From contig JANYDB010000031.1 in assembly GCA_025359985.1 (NCBI GenBank), forward strand, positions 1 through 55,944: a DNA stretch of 55,944 nt. The letters are read 5' to 3'. This DNA comes from Burkholderiales bacterium (lineage in GTDB: Bacteria > Pseudomonadota > Gammaproteobacteria > Burkholderiales > Usitatibacteraceae). The notes under the pieces are model-generated. The model was given only the letters and a program-made list of their open reading frames with translations. It was not told where the DNA came from and made no database searches. Shown piece after piece: positions 8,606-17,025 of this stretch. The position numbers and the translations under genes are program-made. How positions within the stretch are numbered: position 1 is the stretch's first letter; every line of letters begins with the position of its first letter.

Positions 8606-9121
8606 TCAGGGAGCGGTGCGGCGATATTTCTGCTCAATGGTTTCCAGATTCTCTTCAGCTATTTTTACTTTCGCTTCCAGTGCGGCAATCCGCTCGTAAT
8701 ATGCCTCTTTCAGGATAATGCCGTTTTGGTTGCCGCGAACCACTATTTGCCGCTCGTCCGGCGAAGCCTCCTGACCATCTTCAAGCGCCTTTTTGGCTAG
8801 CGCCAAACGATCGCGGGCAGCATCGAGCTCTTGAAGCAATTTTTCACGGTTGACTTCAAGCTGTTTGCCGCGCGCGTTGACGTCCTGAATGTTTTGTTTA
8901 ACGCCGCCTACAGTATTTTTGGGCGCCGCCACAATATTAGTCTGCGTATCTATTTTAACGAGCTCGGCTTTTTCACCCGCTTTAGGCGCTTTATCCGAGT
9001 AGCTGACTTTCCCGTCTTGATCGACATATTTATAAAGCGTCTGCGCATCTGCATTAGCGCCTGCGAGGGCGCCCAACATCAACGCATTCGCAATTAAAAA
9101 ATTCCATTTAAATGCTTGCAT
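8606..9121 (-). CDS. DUF4124 domain-containing periplasmic protein
   Basis: 171 residues. A signal peptide (FLIANALMLGALAGANADA) is followed by a DUF4124 motif, LYKYVDQDGKVSYSDKAPK, then a long charged helical region (about residues 80-165) rich in Lys/Glu/Ala that is probably coiled coil. ATG 9121 is chosen because GGAG lies eight bases upstream; a longer start at 9151 has no such support. The start overlaps the end of the moeB-type gene by 14 nt, so the two are likely coupled. DUF4124 proteins are common in betaproteobacteria and have no established function. Confidence 0.85.
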   Translation of the reverse strand: MQAFKWNFLIANALMLGALAGANADAQTLYKYVDQDGKVSYSDKAPKAGEKAELVKIDTQTNIVAAPKNTVGGVKQNIQDVNARGKQLEVNREKLLQELDAARDRLALAKKALEDGQEASPDERQIVVRGNQNGIILKEAYYERIAALEAKVKIAEENLETIEQKYRRTAP

Positions 9122-9896
9122 ATATTTTCTCTCCAACCTTCTGCTCATCATGCCCGCTACAAACGACGCAGGCCGGGTCGCGACGGTATTTGACCGTTTG
9201 CCATTCCATCACACGTGCGTCGCACATTAATAGCCGCCCTTTCAATACCGCGCCCATATTTGTCACCAGTTTAAGCGCTTCAGCAGCCTGCATGGCACCA
9301 ATTATGCCCACCAGCGGTGCAAATACACCCATCACAGCACAACGCTCTTCCCCTGCATTGGGTTGATCGGGGAATAGACAGTGATAGCAAGCACTTTCAC
9401 CATCACGAAAATCAAAGCATGTAATCTGGCCATCAAAACGAATGGCTGCGCCCGATACCATTGGCTTACATTGGGCCACGCAAGCACGATTGATGGCTTG
9501 GCGGGTTGCAAAACTATCGGTGCAGTCAAGTACCACGTCTGCCGCCGCAATACATTCGTTTAAGCGAATTTCACTCAGCCGTTCGGCAACCGCGTGGACG
9601 GTAATCATCGAATTAATTTCACCTAAAGTGCGCTTGGCAGAAACCGCTTTGTTCATTCCGATCGTGGCTTCACGATGCGCAATTTGACGCTGAAGATTTG
9701 TGAGGTCAACCACATCGCTATCGGCAACCGTAATGCGGCCCATGCCAGCCGAGGCCAGATACATTAAAGCCGCAGACCCAAGACCTCCAGCGCCAATTAC
9801 CAGAGCATGACTGTCGGCGAGCGTCTGCTGTGCCTCTATGCCAAACTCATCGAGCAAAATATGGCGGCTATAGCGTAATAAATCCTGATCATTCAT
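9108..9896 (-). CDS. moeB: ThiF/MoeB-type sulfur-carrier adenylyltransferase
   Basis: 262 residues with the HesA/MoeB/ThiF fold: N-terminal RYSRHILLDEFG, nucleotide-binding GAGGLGSAALMYLASAG, the DxxNLQRQ motif, and two CxxC zinc pairs (CYHC and CVVC). It would adenylate the C-terminal Gly-Gly of MoaD or ThiS for molybdopterin or thiamine synthesis; sequence alone does not separate the two, and neither moaD nor thiS is in the window. ATG 9896 gives the family's usual MNDQDLLRYSR start; a GTG at 9920 is an alternative. It follows ctpA closely, the frequent betaproteobacterial order gpmA-envC-ctpA-moeB. Confidence 0.87.
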   Translation of the reverse strand: MNDQDLLRYSRHILLDEFGIEAQQTLADSHALVIGAGGLGSAALMYLASAGMGRITVADSDVVDLTNLQRQIAHREATIGMNKAVSAKRTLGEINSMITVHAVAERLSEIRLNECIAAADVVLDCTDSFATRQAINRACVAQCKPMVSGAAIRFDGQITCFDFRDGESACYHCLFPDQPNAGEERCAVMGVFAPLVGIIGAMQAAEALKLVTNMGAVLKGRLLMCDARVMEWQTVKYRRDPACVVCSGHDEQKVGEKIYASI

Positions 9897-9923
9897 ATTA
9901 CGTAAGCCGTTTTCAGTCACCCG

Positions 9924-11582
9924 CTAAGGCTTGGCATCAACCTTGGCCACGGTTTTATTTGCGCCCGCGACAGGGTTGGCAGCCAGCAATAGTTCGCGTG
10001 GATTCGCCGCAACGGGAAGTCCTTTTAACTGATTGATTGCCTGCTGCAATACAAAATCAATTGGCTTGCCGTCTGCAGCATTGAGCGGCTTGTATTCGAT
10101 TGGCTTATCATCATCAGCCGACTTGATTACCTCACCCTGACTGCCAGTCGCTTTCGAGCTCATGGCAATGCTGGTTTTATCTTTGGCACTAGACGCGCCT
10201 GCTTTTGCGCCACCTTTGGTTTTATCCAAATCAGATGGTGTCAGCGACATACCTGACGCACCTGACTTGCCATCAGTGTTAATTTTTGAAGCGTCAGCGG
10301 CTTTTTTCTCATCATCGCTGGACAGATGGTGCTCAAGGTCTGCCTCGCGCATCGAGAAACGCTGCACGCCATCATCAACCATCATATCTGGCGTGATGCC
10401 TTTGGCCTGAATAGCGCGGCCATTTGGCGTCAAATAGCGCGCTGTGGTGAGCTTGATCGCCGTGTCCTTGGTAAGCGGCAAAATAGTTTGCACAGAACCC
10501 TTACCAAACGACTGCGTGCCCATCACAATCGCGCGCTTATGATCCTGCAAGGCGCCCGCCACAATTTCTGAAGCAGAAGCTGTACCGTTATTAACCAACA
10601 CAATTAACGGCACGGTGCGCGCAGCAGGATTTAATTTGGCTAAAGGATCTTCGCGCTTAGGGCCACGCACATAATCTTCTTTGCGGGCGCTAAATCTTAA
10701 TTTAGCCTCTTCCACCCGGCCCTCGGTGTAAACCACTAATGCATCTTTAGGCAAAAAAGCGGCCGATACAGCAACAGACGAATGCAGCAAGCCGCCCGGA
10801 TCATTGCGCAAATCCAGCACTAAGCCTTTTAGCGCACCGTTATTTTGTTTGTACGCCTCATTTATGGCACGAACCATTTTTTCAGCTGTAGACTCTTCAA
10901 ATTGTGCGAGGCGAATATAGGCAATGCCAGGCTCAATCTCGCGTGCGCGGACACTCTGAAGCTGAATCTCGGCGCGACGCACATTGAACACCAGTTCTTT
11001 GTTCTCGGCTTTGCGCAAAATGGTCAGCATCGCTTCAGTTCCGGATTCACCGCGCATGCGTTTAACGGCTTCAGTAAGATTCATACCCCGCAGGCTGGAG
11101 TCATTCACTTTTACGATGTAATCGCCTGATTTGATACCGGCTTTAAAGGCGGGAGTGTCATCAATCGGTGAAATAACCTTCACCAATCCATCCTCCATGC
11201 CTACCTCAATTCCCAGGCCGCCAAATTTACCGGTAGTGACGGTCTGCATCTCTTTCACTGCATCGGCATCAAGGAAAGCTGAATGCGGATCAAGCCCGGT
11301 CAACATCCCGTTAATGGCCTCCTTGATGAGGCGCTTGTCATCTACCTCTTCGACATAGTCACTCTTGATGCGGCCATAAACTTCTGACAGCATGCGCACC
11401 TCATCAATCGGCAAATTCAGCGTAGGGCTTTGACGTTGGGCTATGGCTGAAAAATTTAGACTGAGCGCCACCCCTACCACTGCGCCCAGACCAATTAGTC
11501 CGGCCGCTTTCAGCTTCGCGGTGACCGGTTTGAGTGCAGGCTTGGCGACAGGAATTAATTTGTTTTTTTCTGCTTCGTTCAT
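9924..11582 (-). CDS. ctpA: S41 family C-terminal processing peptidase
   Basis: 552 residues. An N-terminal membrane anchor (AAGLIGLGAVVGVALSLNF) is followed by a PDZ domain (GGLGIEVGMEDG ... SGDYIVKVNDSSLRG) and the S41 protease core with the Ser-Lys dyad in NNGTASASEIVAGAL and SFGKGSVQT. It cleaves C-terminal tails of periplasmic proteins and acts on cell-wall hydrolase regulation in related bacteria. After the core comes about 120 residues of Lys/Ser/Asp-rich linker, making the protein longer than typical 400-480-residue CtpA. AGGTAG precedes ATG 11582. It is adjacent to the EnvC gene, consistent with a cell-wall remodelling set. Confidence 0.93.
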   Translation of the reverse strand: MNEAEKNKLIPVAKPALKPVTAKLKAAGLIGLGAVVGVALSLNFSAIAQRQSPTLNLPIDEVRMLSEVYGRIKSDYVEEVDDKRLIKEAINGMLTGLDPHSAFLDADAVKEMQTVTTGKFGGLGIEVGMEDGLVKVISPIDDTPAFKAGIKSGDYIVKVNDSSLRGMNLTEAVKRMRGESGTEAMLTILRKAENKELVFNVRRAEIQLQSVRAREIEPGIAYIRLAQFEESTAEKMVRAINEAYKQNNGALKGLVLDLRNDPGGLLHSSVAVSAAFLPKDALVVYTEGRVEEAKLRFSARKEDYVRGPKREDPLAKLNPAARTVPLIVLVNNGTASASEIVAGALQDHKRAIVMGTQSFGKGSVQTILPLTKDTAIKLTTARYLTPNGRAIQAKGITPDMMVDDGVQRFSMREADLEHHLSSDDEKKAADASKINTDGKSGASGMSLTPSDLDKTKGGAKAGASSAKDKTSIAMSSKATGSQGEVIKSADDDKPIEYKPLNAADGKPIDFVLQQAINQLKGLPVAANPRELLLAANPVAGANKTVAKVDAKP

Positions 11583-11678
11583 TATCTACCTCGAAATAAA
11601 ATCGTCTCGTTTTGTTGCATTAAAAATATGATCTATAGCGATTCCGCAAACAGTGTTGGCATGATTGCGGATCAAAAT

Positions 11679-12998
11679 TCATTTGCCGACCCATTTCATG
11701 GGATCAAATGGCTTACCATCGTGGCGCATTTCAAAATATACACCTGATTCCGCAGCGCCTCCGGTTGATCCGACAGACGCGATGGACTCACCACTCTGCA
11801 CAGTTTCGCCCACGGCTTTCAGCAAACTTTCATTATGTCCATAAAGACTTAAATAACCATTACCGTGATCCAAAATCATTAAATTTCCGTACCCGCGCAG
11901 CCAGTCTGCATACACCACATTACCGTCTGCAACCGCGTGCACTGGCTGACCCGGCGTGGATTTAATAAACAGTCCCTTCCAGGTGACACCACTATCTTCC
12001 CTTGGAGTACCAAACCGCGCCGCAAGTTCACCGAGCGTCGGTAACTTCAATTTACCCTGAAGACTTTTAAACGCGTGGCCCACAAAGCTTGCATCTGCCA
12101 CATCCTCTACGGCTTGCCCAGGCTGACGGATGCGTGACGAAGCATTTTCATCGCTGCTTTTGTCTCTATTTTTGTCTTTACTTTTATCCCTAGCCTTGTC
12201 TTTGCTCAGGTCTCTGTTTTTTTCTGCCGGTTTACGCAATAAGGCTTTGGCAAGCTGATCAACCAAACGTGTAAGACGATCTTCATCGCGTTTTAGACGC
12301 CCTATCTCAACGCGACTTTTTGAAATATCTGTGGCTATGCGGTTTAGCACTTTTTGCCGTTGAATTCGCTCTGTTTCAATCACGTTTTTAGCGCTTTTTT
12401 GCTCGTCAGCATTGACGATCAGCGCATCTTTTTTGGATTTGGCTGCCGACTCCAGATCGGCTAGCGTCACCAACGTCGTTTTAAGTTTGTCAATCATGGC
12501 GGCGCGATTTTTTGAAACATACCCCCCGTATTGCAAATGGCGCTCCACTACTGACACATCTTGCCCATCCAGCACCAGCCTCAGTTGATCCGTATTGCCG
12601 TACATGTATTGATGACGGATTAGGCGATCCAGTAAATCCTGTTGCCCGACCACATCGGAACGAGTAGCCAAAATACGTTTCTGGGTACCCGCCAATGCTT
12701 CTGTGATTTTGCCCTGTTCGCGCCCTAATTCCACCAACGCACGATTCACTTCGCTGATCGCCTTTTCGCTCGACTTAAGCTGGTCAGCTACTTCAGTACG
12801 CGACTCTTCGCTTTTTGATAAATCCTGTTTGAGTTTGTCGATACGCGCGCGCACTTCATGAAGGCGCTTTTTTTCTGCTTCGGCGGCTATTTTTTGCGCG
12901 CTATTTTGAGCATAAGTCGACGACATAAATAATAGCCATAGCAACCCCAACACCCCCGACGCCCCCAACACCAGCACGTCACGCCAGCGAGTATTCAA
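11679..12998 (-). CDS. envC: EnvC-type murein hydrolase activator
   Basis: 439 residues. It has an N-terminal signal/anchor, a long coiled coil (about residues 35-260), a charged linker with repeated (R/K)DK(S/N) units ([14 protein letters not shown]), and a C-terminal LytM/M23 domain. The LytM domain lacks the zinc-ligand HxGxD and HxH residues (KGLFIKS and YFEMRHDG instead), as in E. coli EnvC, so it should activate amidases at the septum rather than cut peptidoglycan itself. The start is TTG at 12998, overlapping the gpmA stop by 4 nt (TTGA), and no better start exists before the signal peptide. Confidence 0.9.
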   Translation of the reverse strand: MNTRWRDVLVLGASGVLGLLWLLFMSSTYAQNSAQKIAAEAEKKRLHEVRARIDKLKQDLSKSEESRTEVADQLKSSEKAISEVNRALVELGREQGKITEALAGTQKRILATRSDVVGQQDLLDRLIRHQYMYGNTDQLRLVLDGQDVSVVERHLQYGGYVSKNRAAMIDKLKTTLVTLADLESAAKSKKDALIVNADEQKSAKNVIETERIQRQKVLNRIATDISKSRVEIGRLKRDEDRLTRLVDQLAKALLRKPAEKNRDLSKDKARDKSKDKNRDKSSDENASSRIRQPGQAVEDVADASFVGHAFKSLQGKLKLPTLGELAARFGTPREDSGVTWKGLFIKSTPGQPVHAVADGNVVYADWLRGYGNLMILDHGNGYLSLYGHNESLLKAVGETVQSGESIASVGSTGGAAESGVYFEMRHDGKPFDPMKWVGK

Positions 12999-13744
12999 TG
13001 CCCGGCCTTACCCTGCGCAGCCACCCCCGCCTGCGCCATCGCCACTGCGGCCTGATCACCTAAATAGTAGCTGCGAATGGGTTTTAAATCATCGGTTAAT
13101 TCGTAAACCAACGGCACAGCCGTTGGGATATTGAGGCCCACAATATCGCTATCTGAAACCTGATCCAGATGCTTGATTAACGCCCGCAAACTATTGCCAT
13201 GCGCAGCAATAATAACGTTCTTGCCCGCACGAATTTGCGGCGCAATAACCATTTGCCAATAAGGTACTACCCGCAACACGGTATCTTTCAAACACTCCGT
13301 CTGTGGCAGTTCTTCCAAGAGCAAACTTTGATACCGACTATCGTATGACGGGTGGCGCTGGTCGTTCAACGCCAATGCAGGCGGCGGCACATCGTAGGAA
13401 CGTCGCCACAGATGAACCTGCTCTTCACCAAATTTTGCTGCCGTTTCAGTCTTGTTAAGCCCCTGCAGTGCGCCATAGTGGCGTTCATTCAACCGCCAAT
13501 GCTTGATCACCGGAATCCAGCGCCGATCCAGCACTTCCTGAGTTAGCCATAAGGTACGAATAGCACGCGTCAAAAGCGAGGTGTAGGCCATATCAAAATC
13601 AAGACCCGCGTCTTGCAGTAGCATGCCTGCATGTCTGGCTTCGTCAACGCCCTTATCAGTCAAATCGACATCAACCCAACCGGTAAACCGGTTTTCCAAA
13701 TTCCATTGGCTCTCACCGTGGCGCATCAAAACAAGCTTTTTCAT
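12995..13744 (-). CDS. gpmA: 2,3-bisphosphoglycerate-dependent phosphoglycerate mutase
   Basis: 249 residues, the usual dPGM length. It interconverts 3- and 2-phosphoglycerate in glycolysis and gluconeogenesis. Visible are the phosphohistidine motif [10 protein letters not shown] (His9 region), [23 protein letters not shown] and the second catalytic histidine in [14 protein letters not shown]. It is the first gene of the minus-strand run gpmA-envC-ctpA-moeB and is coupled to envC by a 4-nt overlap. No clear Shine-Dalgarno is visible before ATG 13744. Confidence 0.97.
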   Translation of the reverse strand: MKKLVLMRHGESQWNLENRFTGWVDVDLTDKGVDEARHAGMLLQDAGLDFDMAYTSLLTRAIRTLWLTQEVLDRRWIPVIKHWRLNERHYGALQGLNKTETAAKFGEEQVHLWRRSYDVPPPALALNDQRHPSYDSRYQSLLLEELPQTECLKDTVLRVVPYWQMVIAPQIRAGKNVIIAAHGNSLRALIKHLDQVSDSDIVGLNIPTAVPLVYELTDDLKPIRSYYLGDQAAVAMAQAGVAAQGKAGH

Positions 13745-14105
13745 AAAATAAGGGTTTTTAAATTGAATTTAGATTGGCTGGGCTAAAAATGAATCGGCTG
13801 CATAACTTGATTGTCTGCGGCTCATCCCGATGTATTTTGCTAGTCCTGACAGGATAAGCAAGAAAATGGGACAGGCGATGCATTTTCTCGGTAAAATATC
13901 AGGTTTTCGTAATTTGATTCTAAATAGGTTGTGATTAATACAAAAAATGAAAGTGTTGCCAACTAGCTTTGCAGCATTATTTTTAGACTAGTTGGGGCTT
14001 CGTCATACCATGTATCCAGTAACTACCTATCTACCCAAACCCAAATCCTAACTCTGCCGCTGCCCTGCTTCTGCAAGCGGCGTTTCATAGAAATGTTGAA
14101 TATTT
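13745..14105. promoter_or_regulatory. Divergent gpmA/rhodanese intergenic region with inverted repeats
   Basis: 361 bp separating divergent genes, without a supported ORF. It holds a perfect 8-bp inverted repeat, CCAACTAG (13959-13966) and CTAGTTGG (13988-13995), with a 21-nt spacer, and a 6-bp GCCGCT/AGCGGC pair (14056-14081) just before the rhodanese gene. The first could be an operator or transcript structure. Confidence 0.4.
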
Positions 14106-14519
14106 ATGTCTGATTTTATTTCACAAAATATCATGTTGGTGGTTCTATTTTTTGCGAGCGGCGCCATGCTGCTTTGGCCGACCATTGCCAAGCTCATTGG
14201 CGGCAGCAAGGAAGTGGGCACGCTGGAGGCAACTCGCCTCATGAATGGAGGCAATGCGCTAGTTCTTGATATTCGCGATAACGGCGAATTCAATAATGGT
14301 CGCATTCCAAAATCCAAAAATATCCCGCTCGCTGAAATTACCAAGCGAATGGATGAAATTGCCAAATTCAAAGACAAGCCGGTGATTGTCACCTGCGGCA
14401 CCAACGCGCGCGCGGCGGCAGCTTCCCGGGCTTTGAAAGCGAACGGCTTTACCGATGTCTATGCCTTGCGAGGTGGTTTTGGCGCATGGCAACAAGCCAG
14501 TTTGCCCGTTGAGAAATAA
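14106..14519 (+). CDS. Membrane-anchored rhodanese-like protein
   Basis: 137 residues. One N-terminal membrane segment (IMLVVLFFASGAMLLWP) is followed by a single rhodanese domain with LVLDIRDNGEF, the catalytic Cys97 in VTCGTNARA and the C-terminal ALRGGFGAWQQASLP. Single-domain rhodaneses transfer sulfane sulfur to thiophilic acceptors. The order rhodanese-grxC-secB-gpsA resembles E. coli yibN-grxC-secB-gpsA, and this protein is the YibN equivalent. It is the first gene of the plus-strand operon. Confidence 0.92.
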   Translation: MSDFISQNIMLVVLFFASGAMLLWPTIAKLIGGSKEVGTLEATRLMNGGNALVLDIRDNGEFNNGRIPKSKNIPLAEITKRMDEIAKFKDKPVIVTCGTNARAAAASRALKANGFTDVYALRGGFGAWQQASLPVEK

Positions 14520-14546
14520 CAAATAAATGAAATAGTGAGCGTCATG

Positions 14547-14804
14547 ATGTCCAAAGTTACGATGTACTCAACCGCAGTTTGCCCATTTTGTATCAATGCC
14601 GAGCGTTTACTGAAATCGAAAGGCGTCACCGAAATCGATAAAATTCGTATCGACCTCGATCCCGCCAAACGCGATGAAATGATGGCCAAAACAGGGCGTC
14701 GTACTGTGCCCCAGATTTACATCGGCGAGCAGCATATTGGTGGCTTTGATGATCTTGCGGCACTCGACAGAACGGGCGGATTAACACCGCTGCTGCAAAG
14801 TTAA
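14547..14804 (+). CDS. grxC: Glutaredoxin 3
   Basis: 85 residues with the thioredoxin fold; active site C12-P-F-C15 (GrxC usually has CPYC), TVPQIYIG with the cis-proline and GGFDDLAAL for glutathione binding. It reduces disulfides and glutathione mixed disulfides using GSH. The frame is open from GTG 14535, but ATG 14547 gives the normal N-terminus MSKVTMYST and sits eight bases after GTGAG; ATG 14544 is also possible. It lies 27 nt after the rhodanese gene. Confidence 0.95.
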   Translation: MSKVTMYSTAVCPFCINAERLLKSKGVTEIDKIRIDLDPAKRDEMMAKTGRRTVPQIYIGEQHIGGFDDLAALDRTGGLTPLLQS

Positions 14805-14874
14805 TACGCTGAACCCGTTGTAAATATCCACAAATTTTATTTGAAACACGCTTTACTTTATAGGGAAACTTGAA

Positions 14875-15360
14875 ATGACCGATGTAGCCGCAGCACCAGC
14901 CACCACCGAAACCCAGCCAACTTACGCGATCGAAAAAATTTACGTCAAAGACCTATCGCTTGAAGTTCCCAACGCACCACAAATCTTCCTTGAGCGTGAA
15001 GCACCACAGGTTGATGTGCAATTGCATCACACCTCAAAAAGCGTGGACGATGGCATCTATCAAACTGAACTAACCGTTACCGTCACCGCAAAAATTGGCG
15101 ACAAAACCATGTTTTTAGTTGAGTGCTGTCAAGCCGGCATTTTTGCAATTCGCAATGTGCCTAATCAGGACATGGAACCTATCCTTGGCATTGGCAATCC
15201 GAATATTCTGTATCCGTATGCGCGTGAATCCATCTCCGACGCCATTGTGCGCGCAGGTTTTCCGCCGGTATTATTAAATCCGGTAAATTTTGAAGCTTTG
15301 TTCCAAGCCCAAAAAGAACAAGAAGCACAGCAAGCAGCAACCCCTGCTGTTACTCACTAA
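14875..15360 (+). CDS. secB: Protein-export chaperone SecB
   Basis: 161 residues. SecB is a cytoplasmic tetrameric holdase that keeps preproteins unfolded and delivers them to SecA. Characteristic stretches are IYVKDLSLEVPNAPQ, the FLVECCQAGIFAI core and YARESISDAIVRAGFPPVLLNPVNFEAL. AGGGAAAC precedes the ATG. The C-terminus is a Gln/Ala-rich tail, as is common. A strong intrinsic terminator lies 30 nt past the stop, inside the next ORF. Confidence 0.97.
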   Translation: MTDVAAAPATTETQPTYAIEKIYVKDLSLEVPNAPQIFLEREAPQVDVQLHHTSKSVDDGIYQTELTVTVTAKIGDKTMFLVECCQAGIFAIRNVPNQDMEPILGIGNPNILYPYARESISDAIVRAGFPPVLLNPVNFEALFQAQKEQEAQQAATPAVTH

Positions 15361-15370
15361 ACACACCGCT

Positions 15371-15877
15371 ATGAGCATCAGCACGATAAAAAACGCCGCC
15401 ACCCTTGTGGCGGCGTTTTGTTTTGTATTTTGCGTTGTAAGCAGCCACCTTTGGGCGCAACCATCGACGTCGCCCGCCTCAGCTGCTGTCGCGATTGCGC
15501 AATACGCATCCATCGGTGACAGGCCCGCTATTGTGTTCGATGCGCCGTCTAACAAAGCGCAAAAAACCTTTATTCTGTCGCGTCAGCAGCCGGTAGAAAT
15601 ACTCGTCAAGCTCGATAAATGGGTAAAGATTCGCGATGCTGACAACACCATTGGCTGGCTCGAAAGCGGTGTGCTTGACAGCAGACGACGTACCCAAGTA
15701 AATGCTTCGGTTGCAGATATTCGAAATATGCCAAACCCCGCGTCCAGCCTTGTGTTTGAGGCACAACGCGCGGTGATTTTAGAAGTCACTGGCCCAGCTG
15801 CAGAAGGCTGGTTGCCCGTGCGCCACCGCGACGGACAGGCGGGTTTTGTGCGCAAAAGTCAGGTGTGGGGCGAGTAG
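15371..15877 (+). CDS. Secreted bacterial SH3 (SH3b) domain protein
   Basis: 168 residues. A clear signal peptide (AATLVAAFCFVFCVVSSHLWAQ) is followed by two SH3-like repeats: the first includes QQPVEILVKLDKWVKIRDADNTIGWLE, the second SVADIRNMP and EGWLPVRHRDGQAGFVRKSQVWG. Such proteins are periplasmic and are presumed to bind peptidoglycan or proteins. ATG 15371 is only 11 nt after the secB stop and has no visible ribosome-binding site. Codons 7-17 of this gene form a perfect 13-bp terminator-like hairpin, so expression from the secB transcript should depend on read-through. The stop lies 41 nt before gpsA. Confidence 0.8.
   Translation: MSISTIKNAATLVAAFCFVFCVVSSHLWAQPSTSPASAAVAIAQYASIGDRPAIVFDAPSNKAQKTFILSRQQPVEILVKLDKWVKIRDADNTIGWLESGVLDSRRRTQVNASVADIRNMPNPASSLVFEAQRAVILEVTGPAAEGWLPVRHRDGQAGFVRKSQVWGE
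15390..15434 (+). terminator. Strong intrinsic terminator hairpin of secB, inside the SH3-protein coding region
   Basis: AAAACGCCGCCAC (15390-15402) pairs perfectly with GTGGCGGCGTTTT (15407-15419) around a CCTT tetraloop, followed by GTTTTGTATTTT. This has all parts of a rho-independent terminator. It lies in codons 7-17 of the SH3 gene, encoding the NAATLVAAF part of its signal peptide. Confidence 0.8.
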
Positions 15878-15918
15878 ATGCAGCAGGGGGCAAAATTAAT
15901 GACGGCATCCCGCGCCAC

Positions 15919-16926
15919 ATGAATATTGTCGTTCTCGGTGCGGGCGCTTGGGGCACGGCGCTAAGCATCGCCCTGGCCGCGCAACACCAAACCAGGTTAT
16001 GGGGCCGTAACCGCGAGCACCTGCTTGAGGTTGCCCGCACCCGTGTCAACCCGCATGCGCTGCCGGGCATCACCCTACCACCCGCGCTTGAAATTAAAAC
16101 TGAACTTGCCGAGGCGCTCAACGGTGCCGATTTCGTTTTGATTGCAACTTCAACGGCCGGCTTATCGGCCACCGCCCATGCTGTACACGCCTTGCAACCG
16201 CGACTGCCCATTATCTGGGCATGCAAAGGATTCGAAAAACAAAGCGGAAAATTGCCGCATGAAATTATCGGCGCGCTGTTAACTCATGGCGCGAGCACTG
16301 CTGAAAAGCACAGCGCACGATACGGCGTACTGTCCGGCCCCAGCTTTGCCATGGAAGTCGCCAAGGGCCTGCCGACCGCACTCACGCTGGCCTGCAATGA
16401 TTTCGCCTTCGCGCAAGAGTTGGCGGCCAAGCTCAGCGGCAATCCACTCAGAGTTTATTCAAATGCTGACGTGATCGGCGTGGAATTAGGCGGCGCGTTA
16501 AAAAACGTGATGGCGATCGCGGCGGGCTTGAGTGACGGCATGCAGCTCGGCATGAACGCACGGGCGGCGCTGATCACGCGCGGCTTGGCTGAAATGGTGC
16601 GGCTCGGCGTGGCCATGGGTGGCAAAGCGGAAACCTTTATGGGCTTAACAGGGCTCGGCGATCTGATTTTGACGGCGACCGGCAGCCTGTCACGCAATCG
16701 TAGTGTGGGGGTTGCACTTGCCGAGGGCAAAACATTGGAGCAAATTTTGGCCGAGCTGGGCCAAGTTGCCGAGGGCGTGAACTCAGCGTCGACCGCGCTT
16801 GTGCTGGCCAAGCAATACCGCGTCGATATGCCGATCACTGAAGCCGTATGCGCGCTGCTGTTCGAAAACGCTGACCCGCGCCAGATTGTAAAGCTACTTC
16901 TGTCCAGAGAAACGCGAGCTGAATAA
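15919..16926 (+). CDS. gpsA: NAD(P)+-dependent glycerol-3-phosphate dehydrogenase
   Basis: 335 residues. It reduces dihydroxyacetone phosphate to sn-glycerol 3-phosphate for phospholipid synthesis. Seen: the Rossmann motif VVLGAGAWGTALS at the N-terminus, the WACKGFE segment, GPSFAMEVAKGLPTA, the catalytic lysine in ELGGALKNVMAIAAG and GLTGLGDLILTATG. The frame is open from 15865, but ATG 15919 starts directly at the Rossmann strand, as in the family. It belongs with the grxC-secB group. Confidence 0.97.
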   Translation: MNIVVLGAGAWGTALSIALAAQHQTRLWGRNREHLLEVARTRVNPHALPGITLPPALEIKTELAEALNGADFVLIATSTAGLSATAHAVHALQPRLPIIWACKGFEKQSGKLPHEIIGALLTHGASTAEKHSARYGVLSGPSFAMEVAKGLPTALTLACNDFAFAQELAAKLSGNPLRVYSNADVIGVELGGALKNVMAIAAGLSDGMQLGMNARAALITRGLAEMVRLGVAMGGKAETFMGLTGLGDLILTATGSLSRNRSVGVALAEGKTLEQILAELGQVAEGVNSASTALVLAKQYRVDMPITEAVCALLFENADPRQIVKLLLSRETRAE

Positions 16927-17025
16927 TCTTCGGTCATGAGTGAACGCACCCGCCGTAGCCGGATCAGATCACACATACGCATTAGTCATCTTTAAACACT
17001 CAACCCATAAAGCATTTTAAGCCTC

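Noticed and set aside
10236-10256. GTCAGCGACATA inside ctpA, resembling the arm of the palindromic element
   Set aside because: No paired arm follows within 60 bp and the bases encode the Ser/Asp linker of CtpA. Coincidental.
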